NCBI GenBank assembly: GCA_963842505.1
Contig: CAWJGZ010000004.1
Span: 124,001 to 188,000 of the forward strand
Direction: 5' to 3'
From: PALSA-129 sp963842505
Lineage (GTDB): Bacteria; Acidobacteriota; Terriglobia; Bryobacterales; Bryobacteraceae
DNA length: 64,000 nucleotides
Positions 1 through 7,918 of the stretch are shown here, piece after piece. The notes under the pieces are model-generated. The model made no database searches. It saw nothing but the letters and a program-made list of their open reading frames with translations, and had not been told where the DNA came from. Positions within the stretch are counted from its first letter, which is position 1. The number at the start of each line of letters is the position of its first letter. The position numbers and the translations under genes are program-made.

Positions 1-759
1 GAAATCGCCGGGCAGGCCGTTGCGGTCGTTGACGATGATCTCGGGCTGCAGCTTGTAGACCATCTCGTTCATTTTTTCGGATTCCCATTCCTGGGCGTTG
101 AGCGGCCAGTTGACGTCGTACCACAGAATATCGATCTTGCCGTAATTGGTCATGAGTTCGCGCACGTGGCCGTGGATATAGTCGACGAAACGGCGCCGCG
201 CGGGTTCGTCGATCTTGCCGTCGGCGCTCTTGCAGCGCGCGCCATCGGGGTGGTGCCAGTCCATCAGGGAATAGTAGAAGCCCACGCGGAGACCTTCGGC
301 GCGCGCGGCCTCGACGTATTCCTTTACCAGGTCGCGGCCGGGCCCCTGTTGGGCGGCGTTGTAGTTGGTGAGCTTGGAATCGAAGTTGCAAAAGCCCTCG
401 TGGTGCTTGGTGGTCAGCACCATGTATTTTTGGCCGGCCTGTTTGGCCAGGCGCGCCCAATCGCGCGCGGCGTTTGGCTTGGGCTTGAAGAGCTTGGCCT
501 GCTGTTCGTATTCCGCCACCGGAATGCCTTCCTCTTCCATCACCCATTCGTGACGGCCAAGGGTGCTGTAAAGGCCCCAGTGGATGAACATGCCGAAGCG
601 GGCTTCGTGCCACCACTTCATGCGGGCCTCGCGGCTGGCATCGCCGGGTTGGGGCGCGGGGGACGCACCGGGTCTCGACTGCTGTTCGGCGGATGCGTCA
701 CTCGCCGCGGCCACCGCGGCGCCGGCAGCCATCCAATTGAGATAATCGCGTCTGGTCAT
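1..759 (-). CDS. Alpha-L-fucosidase, GH29 (5' part; C-terminus beyond window)
   Basis: This is the first 253 codons of a glycoside hydrolase family 29 alpha-L-fucosidase, which removes alpha-linked fucose from glycans. The start TRRDYLNW followed by an Ala-rich stretch resembles a Tat signal peptide, so export is likely. Family landmarks seen are RFGMFIHWGLYS, TTKHHEGFCNFDSK, MDWHHPD and DILWYDVNWP. Asp215 in WYD fits the catalytic nucleophile of the family. The acid/base region and C-terminal domain lie off the left edge. An AGGAG sequence about 11 nt before the ATG supports the start. The gene is divergent from the small secreted protein that begins at 823. Confidence 0.9.
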   Translation of the reverse strand, partial: MTRRDYLNWMAAGAAVAAASDASAEQQSRPGASPAPQPGDASREARMKWWHEARFGMFIHWGLYSTLGRHEWVMEEEGIPVAEYEQQAKLFKPKPNAARDWARLAKQAGQKYMVLTTKHHEGFCNFDSKLTNYNAAQQGPGRDLVKEYVEAARAEGLRVGFYYSLMDWHHPDGARCKSADGKIDEPARRRFVDYIHGHVRELMTNYGKIDILWYDVNWPLNAQEWESEKMNEMVYKLQPEIIVNDRNGLPGDF

Positions 760-810
760 GGGGCTACGCTCCTGTGGGAACAGGGTAGCATGCGGTTCGT
801 TCGCCGGGGG

Positions 811-816
811 TATGAT
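811..816 (+). promoter_or_regulatory. Candidate -10 element, leaderless start of the 823 gene
   Basis: TATGAT lies exactly 6 nt before the ATG at 823, and no Shine-Dalgarno sequence is present. Transcription would then begin at or next to the start codon. No good -35 hexamer is visible. The same spacing recurs at several other genes in the window. Confidence 0.4.
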
Positions 817-822
817 TCAAAC

Positions 823-1479
823 ATGCGATATTGGCTGTTGCTGTTTTCGGTGGGGACGGCGTTCGCGCAGGGGACCGAGCCCAAGCCGAGGGCCGCGGAT
901 TACGAAGTACACGCCAGTACGCGCACCGCGGCTATCGGCGCCGAGTACATGGTGCATAGCTTTTCGCGCGGCGACAAGGCATTTCTGGCGAAGAATTACC
1001 TGGTGGTGGAAGTGGCGCTCTATCCACCCAAGGGTGAGACTTTAGAGGCGCGGAACGCCAACTTTTCGCTGCGCATCAATGGCAGGAAGGCCGTGCTGAC
1101 TCCCGAAGCGGTGAGCATGGTGGCCGCCAGTTTGCAACACCCGGAATGGGAACAGCCCAGGCCCAACGCGGAAATAGACGCGGGCACGGGGAATGCCGGA
1201 GTGGCGATTGGCGGCCCGCCGCGGAATCCGCATCCATTCCCTGGAAGCAATGAGCCGGGCACCGAGCTTCCGCCGCGCGTGGAGGTGCCGAAGGACAATC
1301 CGAGCGGCGTGGAAAAGGAGCAGGTGAAGGCGGAAGTGGTAGCGGTGGAGACGGCGCTGGTGGAAGGCCCCCATCAGGCGGCGTTCAGCGGGTTCCTGTA
1401 CTTTCCGTACCGCGGCAAGCCGGGTTCCGTCAAGACGCTGGAATTGTTGTACCAGGACGCCGTGCTGAAGTTGAAGTAA
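823..1479 (+). CDS. Secreted hypothetical protein, 218 aa
   Basis: I do not recognise the family. The N-terminus MRYWLLLFSVGTAFAQ is a clear signal peptide ending in an AxA-like site, so the mature protein is probably periplasmic. The rest is soluble, with a Pro/Gly-rich middle (about residues 105-155) and a conserved-looking C-terminus (FSGFLYFPYRGKPGSVKTLELLY) with beta-strand character. An open frame extends far upstream, but that part is antisense to the fucosidase gene. The ATG at 823 is chosen because it begins the signal peptide and has a -10-like element at leaderless spacing. The next gene follows after 66 nt on the same strand. Confidence 0.75.
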   Translation: MRYWLLLFSVGTAFAQGTEPKPRAADYEVHASTRTAAIGAEYMVHSFSRGDKAFLAKNYLVVEVALYPPKGETLEARNANFSLRINGRKAVLTPEAVSMVAASLQHPEWEQPRPNAEIDAGTGNAGVAIGGPPRNPHPFPGSNEPGTELPPRVEVPKDNPSGVEKEQVKAEVVAVETALVEGPHQAAFSGFLYFPYRGKPGSVKTLELLYQDAVLKLK

Positions 1480-1495
1480 GAACGTTTGGTGGCCA

Positions 1496-1524
1496 TTGCG
1501 CCGAGCGGCCTTGTGCAGTACAGT
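1496..1524 (+). promoter_or_regulatory. Candidate sigma-70-type promoter for the zinc-ribbon membrane protein
   Basis: TTGCGC (1496-1501) and TACAGT (1519-1524) are separated by 17 nt and sit just upstream of the ATG at 1546. Both hexamers deviate from consensus, so this is only suggestive. Confidence 0.35.
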
Positions 1525-1545
1525 GGTGCGGGGGTGAAAGCCATC

Positions 1546-2163
1546 ATGGCGTTTTGTACAATCTGTGGCGCTACCATGACCGGTGCGTTTTGCACCCAGT
1601 GCGGGGCGCCGGCGAGTGCCGCCCAGCCGCCAGTGACATCCACGGGAGCACCCGTGCAGCGGCGAACCAGCCCAATTGTGTGGGTGCTGGTGGTGATTCT
1701 AGGATTATTCGTCCTGTGCGGATTAGGCGCGTTCGGGGTCGGGTACCTGGTGCTGCACCGCGTGCACCAGGCCGGCGTGAGCTTCGACCGGACGGGCGGC
1801 GGCGGCTTTGCGATTACCGGGCGGGATGGCAGGATGGAATTCGGAAGCGTGGGCAAACTGCCGTCGTGGATTCCATCGTATCCGGGATCAAAGCCCGCCT
1901 TCGCCGTGCGGGCGCAGGGCTCGAACAGCTACGGAGGCGAAGGCGGCGAATTCACTTTCACCACACCGGACGCGGCGTCGCGCGTGCTGGCTTTCTACGA
2001 GGCGAAATGCAAGGACATGGCGATGAATGTCAACATCTCCACGGCTAACGACGACGGCGGCACGGTGGTTGCGGCCGATGAGGGCAACCGGCGCAGCCTG
2101 ACGATTGTGGCCAGCGGCAGTTCGGGCCAGACCACGGTCATCGTGACCTACGGGTGGAAGTAG
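1546..2163 (+). CDS. Zinc-ribbon, single-TM protein with extracytoplasmic domain, 205 aa
   Basis: The N-terminus MAFCTICGATMTGAFCTQCG is a four-cysteine zinc ribbon of the CxxC-x10-CxxC kind. A Pro/Thr linker and one strong membrane helix (IVWVLVVILGLFVLCGLGAFGVGYLVL, about residues 43-70) follow, and then a soluble domain of about 130 residues that should face the periplasm. The soluble part (PSWIPSYPGSKPAF, GEFTFTTPDAASRVLAFYEAKCKDMAM) looks like a small alpha/beta domain, but I cannot name it. A TTG at 1486 and a GTG at 1534 are alternative starts. The ATG at 1546 is preferred because it begins the zinc ribbon and follows a GAAAG sequence. Confidence 0.75.
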   Translation: MAFCTICGATMTGAFCTQCGAPASAAQPPVTSTGAPVQRRTSPIVWVLVVILGLFVLCGLGAFGVGYLVLHRVHQAGVSFDRTGGGGFAITGRDGRMEFGSVGKLPSWIPSYPGSKPAFAVRAQGSNSYGGEGGEFTFTTPDAASRVLAFYEAKCKDMAMNVNISTANDDGGTVVAADEGNRRSLTIVASGSSGQTTVIVTYGWK

Positions 2164-2170
2164 CGGGTGG

Positions 2171-2198
2171 GACAGACCATCGCTTCTCATGGTCTGTC
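2171..2198. terminator. Hairpin between convergent genes
   Basis: GACAGACCAT (2171-2180) and ATGGTCTGTC (2189-2198) are perfect inverted repeats around an 8-nt loop. They lie between the ends of two convergent genes (2163 and 2207). No long T run follows on either strand, so this is a likely bidirectional, weakly canonical terminator. Confidence 0.6.
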
Positions 2199-2206
2199 AT
2201 TGCCGC

Positions 2207-2392
2207 TTAGCCGTGGCCGAAAAACATCAGCCACCCGAGGCCGAAGAGCGCGACCAGGAAACACAGGAACGTATAGATGCCGTAATGCAGGCGGTCGCGA
2301 TCCGTGTCCTTGGTCACCACGCCGAGGACCACCGAGGCAAATAGCGAGAACAGGAATGCCGCCTCGAAGTGGGAGAGGTTCATCTTGGGCAT
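2207..2392 (-). CDS. Small two-helix membrane protein, 61 aa
   Basis: This small protein has two hydrophobic segments (AAFLFSLFASVVLGVV and YTFLCFLVALFGLGWLMFFG) separated by a charged turn KDTDRDRLHYG. Its ATG overlaps the TGA stop of the upstream gene (ATGA at 2392), a usual sign of translational coupling, so the two products probably act together. An ATG three codons further in (MNLSHFE) is an alternative start. The function is unknown. Confidence 0.7.
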   Translation of the reverse strand: MPKMNLSHFEAAFLFSLFASVVLGVVTKDTDRDRLHYGIYTFLCFLVALFGLGWLMFFGHG

Positions 2393-2808
2393 CAGTCTTT
2401 CCTCCCGACGGCGATATCGAACACGTCCACCATGGCGAGAATGTTCAGCAGTCCGGCGGTAACCAGGAACTTGGTGCCGTAATCGTTGACGGCTCCCGCC
2501 ACGTCGGGTTGGCTGTAGCCCAGCCACACGGTGAGCAGATAGAGGACTCCGGAAGCCAGATCGCCGATGAAGCCGCCGGTGTTGATCAAAGTGGTGAGCA
2601 GATCGGACGACTGCGGTTCGAACATGGTGCCGCGCATCATCAGGCCGCAGACGAACATGGAACTGATGGAGGCCATCAGGAGCAGGCCGCGGCCGGTTCG
2701 TTTGAGCAACAAGTGACCACCGCCGGGAACCAGCCAACTGAGGGCCAAAGCTGGCGCCCAGACGCCGACCGGAGGCAGTGACCGCTTCTCTACTTTTTCT
2801 GTGGCCAT
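2392..2808 (-). CDS. Multi-pass membrane protein, 138 aa
   Basis: The sequence has about three to four hydrophobic segments. Near the N-terminus is the motif LSWLVPGGGHLLLKRTGRG, which resembles the PGxGxxYxGxxxxG motif of TM2/DUF5683-like small membrane proteins. That assignment is inference. It is the first gene of a two-gene coupled unit with the 61-aa membrane protein. No Shine-Dalgarno sequence is evident; a TAAACT lies about 12 nt upstream of the ATG. Its function is unknown. Confidence 0.65.
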   Translation of the reverse strand: MATEKVEKRSLPPVGVWAPALALSWLVPGGGHLLLKRTGRGLLLMASISSMFVCGLMMRGTMFEPQSSDLLTTLINTGGFIGDLASGVLYLLTVWLGYSQPDVAGAVNDYGTKFLVTAGLLNILAMVDVFDIAVGRKD

Positions 2809-2857
2809 GGGTACTTTTTGAGTTTAGCAGACCGGACGTTCCGAATCGCACACCGTT

Positions 2858-2999
2858 TCACCGCAGAGGCGCGGAGGCGCGGAGAAGATGCGAGAGAAAC
2901 AAGAATTTCGATGAAGTCTTCGTCCCCTCAGCGGGAAAGGTTCGCGCACGGCAGGGAGATCCCCCTCACTGCTCAGTTTTCTCCGCGCCTCCGCGGTGA
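2858..2999. repeat. Inverted-repeat element of the CCGCAGAGGCGC type
   Basis: The left arm (2858-2884, TCACCGCAGAGGCGCGGAGG onward) and the right arm (2981-2999, CTCCGCGCCTCCGCGGTGA) are inverted copies of the same motif, about 140 bp end to end. A related single copy lies at 21472-21500. The enclosed stretch has no gene. Similar sequences are, as I recall, common intergenic repeats in environmental bacteria. Mobility or function is unknown. Confidence 0.7.
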
Positions 3000-3026
3000 G
3001 CAATCAGTCTTACGGAAAGATCACGC

Positions 3027-3641
3027 TCACCTTCCAGGGTCGAGAATCCTGCCCCAAACGATTCGATAGGCCTCTACCCGCTCGTACAGATCCGTGCCGG
3101 CGAACACGAATACCCGCATGTTGGGACGCAGCGCATCCGCCTCCACCGAGCCTCCATCCGCCAGGTAGCTGGTGTCTTTGCGGATGAGGATGGTATGGTC
3201 GCCATCGCGCGCGCGGATTACCAGGCGCTGCGCGCTGAACTTCTCGACCAGGCCGGAAAACGTGAGATCGGGGGCCGAGAAAGTGCGGCTGGTTAGCAAC
3301 GCCGGCTGGGCAAGCTGGACGGCGCGAGGCCGTTCCACCGGGACCAGCACCCGGATGGAACGGGCCAGAGGCACGAGCGACCCTTCAATTGCGCTGAAAG
3401 CAACTTCGATCTTTTCGCCCAAATTCAGCCGCGACATGCCGCTCGGCTGGCCGGCGCGATCCACCGCCGTGCGGCCGTCGAATTGAAAACGGAAGACCTG
3501 GTTATCGGCGGCGCGCAGGCTGAACTGGCCGGAGGTTGCCGGCGCGTCGCGTTCCAACAGGATGCCGGTAACGCCAGGCGGCGCCAGTTGCGCCACGCCG
3601 AGAGCCGGAAATAGCAGCAGCCGCAGCCAGAAGCCGCGCAT
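3027..3641 (-). CDS. Secreted hypothetical protein, 204 aa
   Basis: A short signal peptide (MRGFWLRLLLFPALGVAQ) leads a soluble, beta-rich protein. Two similar-looking halves (about residues 25-95 and 125-200) each contain a segment like VTGILLER...FSLRAADNQVFRF and FSGLVEKFSAQRLVIRARDGDHTILI. This suggests a tandem small beta-barrel fold of the DUF5666 kind, but that is inference. The gene starts 9 nt after the ftsK stop on the same strand, so it is probably the third gene of a uppP-ftsK unit. Confidence 0.65.
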   Translation of the reverse strand: MRGFWLRLLLFPALGVAQLAPPGVTGILLERDAPATSGQFSLRAADNQVFRFQFDGRTAVDRAGQPSGMSRLNLGEKIEVAFSAIEGSLVPLARSIRVLVPVERPRAVQLAQPALLTSRTFSAPDLTFSGLVEKFSAQRLVIRARDGDHTILIRKDTSYLADGGSVEADALRPNMRVFVFAGTDLYERVEAYRIVWGRILDPGR

Positions 3642-3650
3642 GCCATTAGC

Positions 3651-6020
3651 CTACCGCAACTGGCTCTCGACTTCGCTCAGCCAATCCGGACGTTTCAGCA
3701 CTTCGCGCGGTTTGCTGCCGTCGGGCGGACCGATGATGCCGTCCCGCTGCATCAGGTCGAGGATGCGGGCGGCGCGGCCGTAGCCCAGCCGCAAGTGGCG
3801 CTGGAGAGTGGAAGTGGAGGCTTTGCCCAACTGCAGGACCAGGCGCACCGCCTCTTCGTACATGGGGTCTTGGTCCACGCCGGGGGTTTCGCCTTCGGCG
3901 GCTTCGTCGTCATCGGTGGGCGGGGCGATCAGGAACGACTGGTCGTATTCCGGCGTGGCCTGTTGCTTCCAGAAATCCACCACGCGGTTAATCTCGTTTT
4001 CGCTGACGAAAGCGCCGTGAACGCGGGTCAGGCGCGAAGAGCCGGGCGGGAGGAAGAGCATATCGCCCTTGCCCAGCAGGTGCTCGGAGCCCATCACGTC
4101 GAGGATGGTGCGGGAATCCACGCGGGTGGCCACGCGGAAGCTGATGCGCGCGGGGAAGTTGGCCTTGATGAGGCCGGTGATCACATCCACCGAGGGGCGC
4201 TGCGTGGCCAGCACCAGGTGCATGCCGACAGCGCGCGCCATCTGGGCCAGGCGCGTGACGCTTTCCTCCACGTTGCGGCCTTCCAGCATCATGAGGTCGG
4301 CCAGCTCATCGATCAGCACCAGGATGTAGGGCAGGGGACGGAGATCGTCGGCGGTTTCGTCCTGGTCGGCGAAGAGACTGCGCGGCTCCTCCTGGAGCTT
4401 ATGGACTTTCTTGTTGAACTGATCGATGTTGCGCACGCCGTATTCGGCCAACAGCCGCAGGCGCCGCTCCATCTCGAGCACCGCGTTCCGCAGCGCGTTG
4501 GTGGCCTTTTTCGGATCGATGATGACGGGCGTGAGAAGGTGCGGGATGCCTTCATAAAGGCCCAGTTCGAGCCGCTTGGGATCGACCATGATCATGCGGA
4601 CTTCGTCCGGGGTCGATTTGTACAGAATCGACATAATCATGGAGTTGATCATGACGCTCTTGCCGGAGCCGGTTGAGCCGGCGATCAGCAGGTGCGGCAT
4701 GGTATCGAGCGCGGCCATGCGAATGCGGCCGTTAATATCCTTGCCCAGGGGAATGGTCAGCCGCGAGTGGGATTGCGCGAACTCGTCGGATTCCAGCATC
4801 TGGCGCAGCGCGATAATTTCGCGGCGCTTATTGGGAACCTCGATGCCCACGGTGGGCTTGCCGGGAATGCGTTCGATGAGGATGCTTTCGGCCTGCAGGC
4901 CGAGGCAAAGATCCTCATTGAGGCTGATGATGCGGCTGTACTTGATGCCGGCCTCCGGTTTGAATTCGAAAGTGGTCACCACCGGGCCGGGGTTGATCTG
5001 CACCACGTTGCCGAGAACATTGAACTCTTCGAACTTGGACTTGATGCGGACGGCGGTGTCCTTGAGCTCCTGCTCGTCGTAGGCGCTACGGGCCGGGACC
5101 TCGTTCAGCAGATCGGTATTGGGCAAATGGAAGACGGCGTGGAAGGCCGGTTCGGGCTCGGGCTCCGCGAGCGGCACCGGCATGGGAGGCGGGACCGGAG
5201 GCAGAGCTTCCACCGGGCATATAGGAATCTCTTCGATGGGGGCGTATCCGGCGCCCACCTGCTCTCCGGCCGCGGGCGTTTCCCACGGCGGGGTATCGAT
5301 TACCGCGGCGCGAGCGGGCTCCGCTTCGGGTTCGCCCGGAATCAGAGCGGCGGCGCGTTCCTTCTGTTCCTTTTTTTGTTCGCGGCGGCGGCGGTCGCGT
5401 TCGCGCGCTTTCTCCACCGCCCGAGCGTGCATGCCGGCGCGCCAGGCTTGCCACGCCGCCCGGCGCCGTGCGAACCAGGCGAGCGGCGAGGCGAACCATT
5501 GCGCGAGTTTCGACAGAGTGAAGGAGGAAACCAGGTAAATGGAAATCACCACCGTAGTGAGAGTGATCAGCAGGGCGCCGGCCAGGTTCAAAGTCTCGAC
5601 CAGATAGCGGGCCAGCACCAGCCCGAAAGCGCCGCCTATGGCGACACTGCCGCCGAACATTTTCCAGGGAAAGAACGAGAGCGCGGCGCAAGCGCCCAGC
5701 GTGAGCAGAACCGAGCCGAGCATTTTCACCGCGCCGGCTTCAATCTCTTCGGAGCGGATCCAGCGCCACGCCAGCAGAAAAATCAGCAGAGGGATGAGCA
5801 GCGCCACGGCGCCAAAGGCCTGGAGCAGGACATCGGCCACGTAAGAGCCCGGATAACCAATGAGATTGAGAGGGCGCGCTCCGGCGGCGGTATTCCAGGA
5901 TGGGTCCTGGGCGTGGTACGAAACCAGGCTGAGCAAAATCACCAGACCGGAAGAGAGCAAGAGGAAGCCGGTAACTTCGTTCCACCTCTTGTGTTGTGTC
6001 GGAGATAAGAGCTTCATCAC
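3651..6020 (-). CDS. ftsK: DNA translocase FtsK/SpoIIIE, 789 aa
   Basis: FtsK pumps chromosomal DNA through the division septum and activates XerCD dimer resolution. Four N-terminal membrane helices occupy about residues 18-175, followed by a charged and proline-rich linker (to about 310). The motor follows, with Walker A AGSTGSGKSVMINS (about 450), Walker B YILVLIDELADLMM and the conserved ATQRPSVDVITGLIKANFPARISF. The C-terminal gamma winged-helix domain (EEAVRLVLQLGKASTSTLQRHLRLGYGRAARILDLM, about 715-765) would read polar KOPS-like sites. The start codon overlaps the uppP stop (ATGA), so the two are coupled. Length is normal for the family. Confidence 0.97.
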   Translation of the reverse strand: MMKLLSPTQHKRWNEVTGFLLLSSGLVILLSLVSYHAQDPSWNTAAGARPLNLIGYPGSYVADVLLQAFGAVALLIPLLIFLLAWRWIRSEEIEAGAVKMLGSVLLTLGACAALSFFPWKMFGGSVAIGGAFGLVLARYLVETLNLAGALLITLTTVVISIYLVSSFTLSKLAQWFASPLAWFARRRAAWQAWRAGMHARAVEKARERDRRRREQKKEQKERAAALIPGEPEAEPARAAVIDTPPWETPAAGEQVGAGYAPIEEIPICPVEALPPVPPPMPVPLAEPEPEPAFHAVFHLPNTDLLNEVPARSAYDEQELKDTAVRIKSKFEEFNVLGNVVQINPGPVVTTFEFKPEAGIKYSRIISLNEDLCLGLQAESILIERIPGKPTVGIEVPNKRREIIALRQMLESDEFAQSHSRLTIPLGKDINGRIRMAALDTMPHLLIAGSTGSGKSVMINSMIMSILYKSTPDEVRMIMVDPKRLELGLYEGIPHLLTPVIIDPKKATNALRNAVLEMERRLRLLAEYGVRNIDQFNKKVHKLQEEPRSLFADQDETADDLRPLPYILVLIDELADLMMLEGRNVEESVTRLAQMARAVGMHLVLATQRPSVDVITGLIKANFPARISFRVATRVDSRTILDVMGSEHLLGKGDMLFLPPGSSRLTRVHGAFVSENEINRVVDFWKQQATPEYDQSFLIAPPTDDDEAAEGETPGVDQDPMYEEAVRLVLQLGKASTSTLQRHLRLGYGRAARILDLMQRDGIIGPPDGSKPREVLKRPDWLSEVESQLR

Positions 6021-6841
6021 GCTGGCCGGCGGATGAAAGCCAGAGCAAGCACTATTATGCCAAAAAGCAGGCGATAAATCACGAAGGGCCGCAAGCTATT
6101 GCGACGCAGATAATGCAGAAACCAGGCGATGACCGCGCAGCCGGTGACGCCGCTGACCATCACACCAATAAGAAATGGAGAATCCAGCAGCGAGTGCAAC
6201 TGGTGAAGCTTGTGCATGTCCCAGAGCGCCTTGGCAACGGCGCCGGCGACGGCCGGGGCAGAGAGCAGGAACGAATAGCGGGCGGCGGCTTCGTTGGTCA
6301 GGTCGCGGAACAGACCGGTTGAGATGCTGATGCCGGAGCGCGACGTGCCCGGCACCACGGCCAGCGCCTGCCCTACACCAATGACCACGGAATCGGCCAG
6401 GTTCAAGGAAGCCAGGTCGCGCAGTTTGCGGCTGGAGTTCTCAGCGAACCACATCAGCAGGCCGATGGCAACCAGCATGGCGCCCATCACCCAGGGCGTG
6501 CGCCAGGTGGTTTCCGCCTGCTTGTTGAACAGAAAGCCGGCCACGCCCACGGGAATGGTGCCGATGGCCAGCAGCCACAGCATCATGTGATTGTGACGAA
6601 GTTCGTCATCGTGGCCGACGCGCAATCCAAAGCCTTGGCCGATGATTTGCAGCCAGTCGCGGAGAAAATAGAGCAGGACCGCGACCAGCGTACCCAGGTG
6701 CAACATGATATCGAAGTTGAGTCCTTCGGTATTCCAGCCGAGCAGCCAGGAAGTGAGATAGAGGTGAGCGGTGCTGGAAATGGGTAGGAACTCCGTCAGG
6801 CCCTGGACCACGCCGAGGACGATGACCTGCAGAAGGGGCAT
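6017..6841 (-). CDS. uppP: Undecaprenyl-diphosphatase UppP (BacA family)
   Basis: This integral membrane enzyme dephosphorylates undecaprenyl diphosphate, regenerating the lipid carrier for peptidoglycan and other surface polymers. Overproduction is known to give bacitracin resistance. The two family signatures are visible: VVQGLTEFLPISSTAHL near the N-terminus and VVPGTSRSGISIS in the middle, together with about seven hydrophobic segments over 274 residues. It overlaps ftsK by 4 nt and appears to be the first gene of the unit, which joins cell-wall precursor recycling and septal DNA transport in one transcript. Confidence 0.96.
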   Translation of the reverse strand: MPLLQVIVLGVVQGLTEFLPISSTAHLYLTSWLLGWNTEGLNFDIMLHLGTLVAVLLYFLRDWLQIIGQGFGLRVGHDDELRHNHMMLWLLAIGTIPVGVAGFLFNKQAETTWRTPWVMGAMLVAIGLLMWFAENSSRKLRDLASLNLADSVVIGVGQALAVVPGTSRSGISISTGLFRDLTNEAAARYSFLLSAPAVAGAVAKALWDMHKLHQLHSLLDSPFLIGVMVSGVTGCAVIAWFLHYLRRNSLRPFVIYRLLFGIIVLALAFIRRPA

Positions 6842-6904
6842 AAAGGCTAGCGTGAGGGATGCGGCGGAGGGATGTCAAGTGGGGCGGCGCCCGGATGCCC
6901 GGGC

Positions 6905-6948
6905 GGGCCTCTGTGATCCCGCCGCGGTGGCGGAAATTTCAGAGGCCC
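6905..6948. terminator. Two-tier hairpin downstream of the cysteine peptidase gene
   Basis: GGGCCTCTG (6905-6913) pairs perfectly with CAGAGGCCC (6940-6948). Inside, CCGCC (6919-6923) pairs with GGCGG (6929-6933). A further GC-rich palindrome (CGCCCGG/CCGGGCG) lies immediately to the left. No T run follows. It could be a terminator or processing site for the peptidase transcript, or a structured leader or regulatory element. Confidence 0.5.
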
Positions 6949-6978
6949 TCCTCCGTCTCGCCCGGGAGAGCGGCCCGA

Positions 6979-7881
6979 TCAGGTGTGGTAAATCGAGTTG
7001 AAGGTGTCGACAGCCCACATGTCGGAATCTATGCCGCACTGGCCGAAGCCGATCCAGAAATAGCCTCCCAGGCCCCAGGTCGGCCCCCAACTGTTCTTGC
7101 AAAGCCAAGCCTTAGTCGTGAGGTTATACCCAATACAGCAGACGCAATGCCCGCCGGCAACGGCGCCGGAATGGTGGGTGTAGACGCCGCCGCTGTAAGC
7201 GAAGAAGTCATCGTAGACGGTGAAGCAAGTGATCAGCGGGCCTTTCGTGGCAAGGAATTGCTGCATCGCGCTTGGGGTTGTGAGGCTGGAAGTGTTTCCT
7301 ACCTTGGTCAACAGGTTCTGCCAATTCGCGCACAGGTGGCACGGCTGGTCGCCAGCCGTGTATGGGAAACACGATTCCGGCGCCACGCCGGTTGTGTGCG
7401 CGTAAGCCAGCGCCGCGGTCGGCCACCAGCCGGTCGCGCAGTTGTGCTGATCGGTGGGTGTCTTGCTGCAGTAAAAGAGCTGAGCTTCGGACACGTCTTG
7501 CAGGGTGTGGCCCTTGGGCGTCCCGATGGGCGCGGCGTCGGTGATGCGCATGGCGCCGTCAATCGCGGCGGCGGTGCCAAAGGCGACGCAACAACCGCAT
7601 GAGCCCTGGTCCTTGACGCCGGATATGTAGTTATGGCCGGCATGGCTTCTCCAGTCGACCGAGGCGGGGACCGCGGGAGCGGCGGGCGCCGGCGCCTTGG
7701 ACATTTGCACGGCGCGAGCCTCGCGATCCGCCAGGCTCGGCTCGCCTGCCGGGGGAGCGGCGCCCAGGCGGAACCGTTGTTGGTCTGGTGTCAGATCGAT
7801 CAGCGGGTTGTGCTCCGCCGTCCAGGTGGCATTTGCTTTGGTAAGCGCACTTTTGAGTGCGGCAAGATTCTGTGCATTCAT
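6979..7881 (-). CDS. Papain-like cysteine peptidase, family C1A, 300 aa
   Basis: The papain catalytic set is complete: Gln92 (oxyanion hole) and nucleophile Cys98 in QGSCGCCVAFG, His245 in GGHCVCCIGY, and Asn263 in KNSWGPTWG. A propeptide-like N-terminus (LAALKSALTKANATWTAEHNPLIDLTPDQQ) precedes VDWRSH, which resembles a mature-enzyme start. The active-site motif has Cys97 where papain has Ser, and Val99 replaces Trp. The protein is Cys-rich (14 residues), which suggests disulfides and an extracytoplasmic site, yet no signal peptide is visible. The start is firm because AGGAGG stands 5 nt before the ATG. The upstream gene, 37 nt away on the same strand, encodes a chagasin-like inhibitor. Confidence 0.93.
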   Translation of the reverse strand: MNAQNLAALKSALTKANATWTAEHNPLIDLTPDQQRFRLGAAPPAGEPSLADREARAVQMSKAPAPAAPAVPASVDWRSHAGHNYISGVKDQGSCGCCVAFGTAAAIDGAMRITDAAPIGTPKGHTLQDVSEAQLFYCSKTPTDQHNCATGWWPTAALAYAHTTGVAPESCFPYTAGDQPCHLCANWQNLLTKVGNTSSLTTPSAMQQFLATKGPLITCFTVYDDFFAYSGGVYTHHSGAVAGGHCVCCIGYNLTTKAWLCKNSWGPTWGLGGYFWIGFGQCGIDSDMWAVDTFNSIYHT

Positions 7882-7918
7882 ATATTCCTCCTATCCGCGG
7901 GTGATTTGGACGTACTTG

